Source: JBCBEX01 sp038528235
Lineage (GTDB): Bacteria > Bacteroidota > Rhodothermia > Rhodothermales > Rubricoccaceae
NCBI GenBank assembly: GCA_038528235.1
Contig: JBCBEX010000045.1
Location: 1 to 34,302, forward strand
Direction: 5' to 3'
DNA length: 34,302 bases
Part shown: one piece after another, positions 29,843-34,302 of the stretch
Numbering within the stretch: the first letter of the stretch is position 1
How the letters are laid out: each line of letters starts with the position of its first letter
Notes under the pieces: generated by a model
What the model was told of the DNA's origin: nothing
Databases searched by the model: none
The model's input: only the letters and a program-made list of their open reading frames with translations
Translations under genes and position numbers: made by a program

Positions 29843-30304
29843 CTACCCTTTCCGCTTTGCGAACCACACCCACCCGGTCAGGAGGATGGCTGAGCCCGAG
29901 AAGATGGTCATCAACGTGCCGGGGAAGAACTTGACGAAGCCGCCAAGGTCGAGGAAGACAAAGTAGCCGATGTCGAGCAGGCCGCCGACCATCGCGGTGA
30001 CCCAGATTGCGGTCATGCTGCCGCGCCAGATGAGGACCGCGCCGATGAGGGTGACCACCCCGCCCCAGAGCAAATTCCAGGCGTGTTGGTTGAGCACGGC
30101 CCCCGCCGCGGCGTGGTAGTCCATCACGAGCACCTCGGGATCCACGCCGTCAGCGATGCTCTGGAAGCCATTGGTCGCGTCGCCAGATATGACGAGGACG
30201 CCCGCGAGGGCATGAACGAGGCCCCACACCACCCAGAGGAACGCGGCGATGCGGAGCGCAGTCACCTGGCCTTTAGAGAGTGAGGGAGCAGCAGTGAAAG
30301 TCAT
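29843..30304 (-). CDS. four-TM membrane protein, putative target of the adjacent Rrf2 regulator
   Basis: 153 residues from the ATG at 30304. Four hydrophobic spans: ALRIAAFLWVVWGLVHALAG (about 15-35), AWNLLWGGVVTLIGAVLIW (about 75-95), AIWVTAMVGGLLDIGYFVFL (about 99-120) and GTLMTIFSGSAILLTGWVWF (about 128-148), ending in the basic AKRKG. The loop between spans 1 and 2 is longer and acidic. Not a family I can name. Its promoter (30345-30373) carries a palindrome, and the Rrf2 gene sits just upstream in the same direction, so it is the natural regulated target. Confidence 0.75.
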   Translation of the reverse strand: MTFTAAPSLSKGQVTALRIAAFLWVVWGLVHALAGVLVISGDATNGFQSIADGVDPEVLVMDYHAAAGAVLNQHAWNLLWGGVVTLIGAVLIWRGSMTAIWVTAMVGGLLDIGYFVFLDLGGFVKFFPGTLMTIFSGSAILLTGWVWFAKRKG

Positions 30305-30344
30305 GAGCAAGCTAGAACTAGTGGAAAAAGTCAGTGGTGCGACC

Positions 30345-30373
30345 AATATGCAACCAACTTGGTCACATTACAA
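30345..30373 (-). promoter_or_regulatory. promoter with a 21-bp palindromic operator, likely Rrf2 site
   Basis: On the minus strand TTGTAA (30368-30373) and CATATT (30345-30350) are 17 bp apart. The spacer, plus three bases at one end and one at the other, forms ATG-nn-ACCAA-G-TTGGT-nn-CAT (30348-30368), with 8 of 10 base pairs symmetric. Rrf2 regulators commonly bind palindromes of about this length and block RNA polymerase. It lies 44 bp upstream of the four-TM gene start and 40 bp after the Rrf2 stop. Confidence 0.55.
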
Positions 30374-30413
30374 AACGGTATGCCTTTCCCTTCGGTTGGC
30401 CGCCCTTTCTGAA

Positions 30414-30839
30414 TCACACAGACCCGAACAGGCGCGTCCGAATCTCCCGGTCCATCTCTGCCACCGTCACTGCTTCAAGGCGACGCAGCAGTGCTAGCTC
30501 TGCGTCCGCATAGAGCTCGTTGATATAGCCGCCCATCACCGTCGCCACACGGCCTGCGCAGTCGTTCGGGTGCCTCGTAAGAATCGTCTGGTCGTCGGCT
30601 ATAGCCTCGTAAGCCTCGCGAAGCGTGATTTCGTCGGCGGGCCTCGCTAAGGCACTCCCCCCTCCGGTCCCCCGCCATGTCTCAACAAGGCCATGCTTCT
30701 GAAGCTTCGCCAGCACCCTCCGGAGTACGACCGGGCTAGTCCCGTACGTCCGCGCCATCTGCTCCGACGTTAGACGCTCATTAGGACGCGAGGCGAGAAA
30801 GCCGAGAATGTGTAAGCCGATGGCAAGTTGGCTATTCAT
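30414..30839 (-). CDS. Rrf2-family transcriptional regulator (YwnA-like, no Cys cluster)
   Basis: 141 residues from the ATG at 30839. The winged-helix part reads NSQLAIGLHILGFLASRP, LTSEQMARTYGTSPVVLRRV, LAKLQKHGLVETWRGTGGGS and ALARPADEITLREAYEAI, a full match in order to Rrf2 proteins. The three-Cys iron-sulfur ligand set of IscR/NsrR is absent (one Cys, in PNDCAG), so it is more like the cofactor-free YwnA branch. The C-terminal helix (about 105-135) is the dimerisation region. It starts 37 bp after the parE-like stop, so it may be read from that gene, and it precedes the four-TM gene it probably controls. Confidence 0.9.
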   Translation of the reverse strand: MNSQLAIGLHILGFLASRPNERLTSEQMARTYGTSPVVLRRVLAKLQKHGLVETWRGTGGGSALARPADEITLREAYEAIADDQTILTRHPNDCAGRVATVMGGYINELYADAELALLRRLEAVTVAEMDREIRTRLFGSV

Positions 30840-30876
30840 TCGTGTAGGGCCTGCGAGTTGCGGAAGTGGCCGTAAG

Positions 30877-32820
30877 CTACACGTCCAGCTCCTCCACCTC
30901 GTCGGCGTGGCCCATGATGAACTGGAAGCGCGGGGCGGCGTCCTTGCCCATCAGGTCCGTGATCGTGTTCTCGGTGGCGAGCTTCGCGTCGTCGGGGATG
31001 GTCACGCGCAGGAGGCGGCGGCGCTCCGGGTCCAGCGTCGTCTCGTGCAGCGTCTTCGGCATCATCTCGCCGAGGCCCTTGAAGCGCTGCACCTCGATGT
31101 TCGCGCGCGGGTTCTTCTTCTTGATGCGCCGGATGATCGCGTCGCGGTCGCCCTCGTCGAGCGCCCAGTGCGTCTGTTTAAGCGCGTCCACGCGGAAGAG
31201 CGGCGGCTGCGCGAGGTAGACCGCGCCCTCGTCGATGAGCGGGCGGAGGTAGCGGTAAAAGAACGTCAGCAGGAGCGTCGCGATGTGGTGACCGTCGGAG
31301 TCGGCGTCCATGAGGAGGACGACCTTGCCGTAGCGCAGCTTGCCGAGGTCGAAGTCGGCGCCGAGGCCGCAGCCGAGCGCCTGCACGATGTGGTCGAGCT
31401 CCTTGTTGGCGAGCACCTTGGACTTCGTCGCCTGTTCGGCGTTGAGCACCTTGCCACGGAGCGGCAGGATCGCCTGCGTCTTGCGGTCGCGCCCCTGCTT
31501 CGCCGAGCCGCCTGCCGAGTCGCCCTCGACGATGAAGAGCTCGCTCTCGGCGGGGTCCGTCGAGGAGCAGTCGGCGAGCTTGCCGGGGAGGTTGAGGCGG
31601 TGACTGACGGCGCTCTTGCGGCGGACCTGGCGCGCGGCGGCGCGACTGGCGAGGCGGGCCTTGGCGGCCTGCACGACGCGCGTCACGATAGCCTCCGCGA
31701 CCGAGCCGTGGCCGTTGAGATACTGCTCGAACTCCAAGCGGAACGCGCCCGATACGAGGCTGCGCGCCTCCGGGTTGTTGAGCTTGTCCTTCGTCTGCCC
31801 CTGGAACTGCGGGTCGACCATGAACAGGTTGATGACCGCGAAGAGGCCCTCGCGGATATCGTCGGCGGTGATGTCGAGCTTCTTCTGGCCGAGGTCGTGC
31901 GTCTCCATGTAGGCGCGGATGGCCTTCGTGACGCCGTCCTTGAAGCCCTGCTCGTGCGTCCCGCCGTCGCGCGTGGGGATGCCGTTGACAAAGCTGACGA
32001 TGCGTTCCTTCGGAAACTCCGTCCACTGGAACGCCACCTCCACTCGGAAGTCGTCGACAAGCTCGCTCTGGCGCAGTACGAACGGTTCGGGGTGGACGGC
32101 CCTTGCGTTCTCCGCCGCGATGCGGTGATCGAGGTACTCCGCGATGCCGCCCTCGTGGTGGAACTCGACGCGCTCGCCCTTGGCCTCGTCGCGGAAGACG
32201 ATGCGGAGGCTGCCGTTGAGGTAGGTCTTGACTTCGAGGTTTTCCTTGATCAGTTCCGCGTCGAACGTCGTCGTCTCGAAGATCTCGGAGTCGGGGCGGA
32301 AGAAGATGCTCGTGCCAGTGCCGCGGACGTTCTTCTTGACTTTCTTGAGTTTCGTCTGTGGGAGGCCGCGGGCGTAGCGCTGCTCATAGAGCGCCCCGTC
32401 GCGCTTGACCTGCGCCACCATCTCCTCCGTGAGCGCGTTCACGACCGACGAGCCTACGCCGTGGAGGCCGCCCGAGGTGATGTACGACGCGCCGTCGAAC
32501 TTGCCGCCCGCGTGGAGGGTGGTGAGGATGACCTCCAACGTCGGCACCTTCTTGACCGGGTGCTTGTCGACAGGGATGCCGCGCCCGTCGTCGGCGACGG
32601 TGATCGAGCGGCCGTCGGCGTGGAGCGTCACGTCGATGCGCGAGGCATAGCCGTTGGTCGCCTCGTCTACGGCATTGTCGACGATCTCCCAGACGAGGTG
32701 GTGCAGCCCCGCCTTCCCCGTTCCGCCGATGTACATGCCGGGGCGCATGCGGACGGCTTCGAGGCCTTCGAGGACGCGGATGCTGGCGCCAGTGTACGCG
32801 GCGGCGGGGGCTTCTGCCAT
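30877..32820 (-). CDS. parE: type IIA DNA topoisomerase subunit B (topoisomerase IV / ParE-like)
   Basis: 647 residues from the ATG at 32820. It provides the ATPase and TOPRIM parts of a DNA gyrase or topoisomerase IV. GHKL ATPase motifs: EIVDNAVDEA, VADDGRGIPVD and SGGLHGVGSSVVNALT; the transducer domain spans about 230-400; the TOPRIM domain shows IVEGDSAGGSAKQGRDR and LLMDADSDGHHIATLLLTFF with the catalytic acidic residues, and QRFKGLGEMMP near the end. The length (about 650) and the DADSDG form fit ParE better than E. coli GyrB (DADVDG, 804 residues). ParE and GyrB are hard to separate by eye and the parC/gyrA partner is not in the window. The gene symbol is therefore provisional. Confidence 0.9.
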   Translation of the reverse strand: MAEAPAAAYTGASIRVLEGLEAVRMRPGMYIGGTGKAGLHHLVWEIVDNAVDEATNGYASRIDVTLHADGRSITVADDGRGIPVDKHPVKKVPTLEVILTTLHAGGKFDGASYITSGGLHGVGSSVVNALTEEMVAQVKRDGALYEQRYARGLPQTKLKKVKKNVRGTGTSIFFRPDSEIFETTTFDAELIKENLEVKTYLNGSLRIVFRDEAKGERVEFHHEGGIAEYLDHRIAAENARAVHPEPFVLRQSELVDDFRVEVAFQWTEFPKERIVSFVNGIPTRDGGTHEQGFKDGVTKAIRAYMETHDLGQKKLDITADDIREGLFAVINLFMVDPQFQGQTKDKLNNPEARSLVSGAFRLEFEQYLNGHGSVAEAIVTRVVQAAKARLASRAAARQVRRKSAVSHRLNLPGKLADCSSTDPAESELFIVEGDSAGGSAKQGRDRKTQAILPLRGKVLNAEQATKSKVLANKELDHIVQALGCGLGADFDLGKLRYGKVVLLMDADSDGHHIATLLLTFFYRYLRPLIDEGAVYLAQPPLFRVDALKQTHWALDEGDRDAIIRRIKKKNPRANIEVQRFKGLGEMMPKTLHETTLDPERRRLLRVTIPDDAKLATENTITDLMGKDAAPRFQFIMGHADEVEELDV

Positions 32821-33007
32821 GACGATGTGGAGGGCGGCGGTTTGGTGGGAGCGAGCAAGCGTCGCAAAATACGGGCACCCCGCTGCCAGCCTCGTGTCAC
32901 TGGCGACACGTCCACAGCCTTCGTGTTCATTCGCCGCGCACCCTTGACTGCGAACGCGGCACCCGCGAGCATGGGGGATACTGCGCGGGCTACACGAAGA
33001 GGAGCAG

Positions 33008-33664
33008 CTACCGCTCGAACGGCGTCCCGCGCACGATCTCCTCGGCCAGCTCTTCGAGGCGGCGCTCGAAGAAGGTCTGCGTCACCGGATTGGTGAGCGA
33101 CGTAGGCGCTTCGATGGCGGCGCGTGCCGCAACGGCAGGCTGCGCTTTAACCACGTCCCACAGCACGAAGTCGACTTGCACCACGATAAGCCGCTCGAAG
33201 CCGCTCCCGGCGTTGGGGTTGGATCTGCGCTCGCCTCGGCGTACCTGGACGTTTCCCAGAAACAGGGCGAATGCTGGGGTCGTCCCGTTCACGACCAGGT
33301 CGAGGGCCGTCCCGTCGGCCGGGAGCGGGAGACGGATTCCATCGCCCAGCTTGCGGGGGGAGAGCGTCGTCGTGGGGGCAGCAGTCAGCGCGGCTTCGCC
33401 GAAGGTGCCCTCCGACGGTAGCACCTCCACGAGCCGGTTGCGGAGAAACGCTACGTAGACCTCGTCCGGTACGCCAGGCCCGAGCGCCCGCGTGATCGCG
33501 TCAGGGTCGGCGATGAGCGGAACGCCCTGCACGGGCAGCACCGCGAGGGGGCCATCGGGCGGCGTGGAAAGCGTGTAGCCCGGCAGCATGCGGTTCGTTG
33601 CACACGCTGGGAGCACCGCTGCCACCAGGACGAACAAGACCCAGCGATTAACACGTGTACGCAT
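33008..33664 (-). CDS. putative lipoprotein of unknown function
   Basis: 218 residues from the ATG at 33664. The N-terminus (RWVLFVLVAAVLPACATN) has a lipobox (LPAC), giving a mature protein of about 197 residues. It is predicted alpha/beta, with LAVLPVQGVPLIADPDAI at the start, GVPDEVYVAFLRNRLVEVLP, a strand VQVDFVLWDVVKAQPAVAAR and a C-terminal helix FFERRLEELAEEIVRG. The pattern of a strand with LWD followed by a polar helix is shared with the next gene upstream. No family name can be given. The gap 32821-33007 (187 bp) between it and the parE-like gene holds nothing I can identify. Confidence 0.7.
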   Translation of the reverse strand: MRTRVNRWVLFVLVAAVLPACATNRMLPGYTLSTPPDGPLAVLPVQGVPLIADPDAITRALGPGVPDEVYVAFLRNRLVEVLPSEGTFGEAALTAAPTTTLSPRKLGDGIRLPLPADGTALDLVVNGTTPAFALFLGNVQVRRGERRSNPNAGSGFERLIVVQVDFVLWDVVKAQPAVAARAAIEAPTSLTNPVTQTFFERRLEELAEEIVRGTPFER

Positions 33665-33719
33665 TGTCCAGATTTCAGCTAGGCGATGGGGACGACTTTA
33701 CCAGATGCGCAACAGTCAG

Positions 33720-34302
33720 TTAGATGCGGAACGCTCGCACGTTTGCTTTGCGCTCCTCGCCTTCGAGCGGCTCGCCGTCGCGGACTGGCCCGAGCGGCAG
33801 CTTGGAAAAGAGGTCTTCGATGAGCGGCTCGAAGCTGCGCTGCCATTCCTCATCTTTCGAGCGGGTGAAGAACGACGTCTTCGCCCGCTCTGTAAGCTCT
33901 CCGCGCTGAATGAGGCGCCCAGTCTGATTGTCCCAGAGGGCGTAGGCTAGTTCAGTGACGTAGAACTCGTCGGTGCGCTGCATCTGGTTGTTAGGTCCGA
34001 AGACCGTGACGTTCTCCTTGCGCACCTCGCCACCCGTGCACAAGAGCACGTAGTCCGGGGTCCACCCGTCGTAGGAGAGCGTCGTGCCCTCTTGCGGGAT
34101 GGAGATCATCCCCTCCGGCTTGGACGGGTTCGTGGGCACCTGGCGAAACGGGCCTGCCCCGTCGTTGGCGGAGACGAGCGCAAGGCTATCGAGGTAGGTC
34201 CATTCGTACCAGTTCGATGCCATCGTCTCGCGGAGCAGGCGAGCGATAGCCGGGCCCGGCTCAGTTACACGGCTCGTGCTGTCCATCTCCGTCAGCATCT
34301 CG
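33720..34302 (-). CDS. lipoprotein-like protein, possibly related to the preceding gene (5' end cut by window edge)
   Basis: The frame is open from 34302 to a TAA at 33720-33722, about 193 residues visible; an ATG occurs at 34298 but nothing shows it is the true start. Features: PGPAIARLLRETMASNWYEW near the start, a beta-rich middle (TTLSYDGWTPDYVLLCTG), YVTELAYALWDNQTGRLIQR, and a helical FEPLIEDLFSKLP near the end. The LWD strand plus C-terminal helix resembles the 33008-33664 protein. Without the N-terminus, export cannot be judged. No known family recognised. Confidence 0.7.
   Translation of the reverse strand, partial: EMLTEMDSTSRVTEPGPAIARLLRETMASNWYEWTYLDSLALVSANDGAGPFRQVPTNPSKPEGMISIPQEGTTLSYDGWTPDYVLLCTGGEVRKENVTVFGPNNQMQRTDEFYVTELAYALWDNQTGRLIQRGELTERAKTSFFTRSKDEEWQRSFEPLIEDLFSKLPLGPVRDGEPLEGEERKANVRAFRI

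Noticed and set aside
30808..33096. Very long open plus-strand frame opposite the topoisomerase B gene
   Set aside because: It lies antisense to a clear parE-like gene; its product is low-complexity Val/Glu/Arg/Leu-rich, as expected from the mirror of GC-rich codons.
1..34302. tRNA, rRNA, CRISPR, insertion sequence or prophage
   Set aside because: I scanned for T-loop motifs, spaced direct repeats, transposase or integrase motifs and terminal inverted repeats and found none that I could support.

Overview
The window looks like chromosomal DNA of a GC-rich member of the Bacteroidota/Rhodothermota side of the tree (Rhodothermia-like). The pointers are C-terminal type IX secretion (T9SS type A) sorting domains on four secreted proteins, a DUF3078 outer-membrane-type protein, a small Hc1-like histone H1 protein, LytS/LytTR-type signalling and near-absence of Shine-Dalgarno sequences. 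This placement comes from gene content only. I see no rRNA, tRNA, CRISPR, insertion sequence or prophage.

Left part (1-8303): a gene tail at the edge; a possible 38-residue membrane micro-protein; then, on the minus strand, a membrane-anchored HExxH metalloprotease with a TPR-like tail, a DUF3078 protein, an H1-like protein with its own promoter and terminator, and a degenerate amino-acid-kinase-fold protein. Divergent from the last is a two-gene cassette of unknown function (5084-8303): a 468-residue unrecognised protein whose stop overlaps the start of a helical, HEAT-like 606-residue protein. This is the part of the window most likely to be undescribed.

Middle (8409-16897): plus-strand genes for DNA polymerase III alpha (dnaE, with all nine PHP metal ligands), a PDZ-containing multi-pass LytS-type histidine kinase overlapping its LytTR response regulator, and a SpoIID/LytB-domain protein.

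Accessory secretion block (16925-24504): three tandem minus-strand genes for secreted M14 zinc carboxypeptidases with the same five-part architecture ending in a T9SS domain. The first two transcribed genes share a near-identical patch of about 630 bp inside otherwise diverged genes, which reads as gene conversion. Inside the patch the synonymous codon style flips abruptly from C-ending to G-ending, and a G-quadruplex motif lies near one edge.

Right part (24705-34302): an EamA-type transporter, a small two-TM protein, another T9SS-sorted secreted protein, a DUF6958-like protein with a possible overlapping 49-residue ORF, three tandem 17-bp repeats, pdxH, an SGNH-hydrolase lipoprotein, an Rrf2-type regulator next to a four-TM protein whose promoter carries a 21-bp palindrome, a type IIA topoisomerase B subunit (parE-like), and two possibly related lipoprotein-type genes, the last cut by the window edge.
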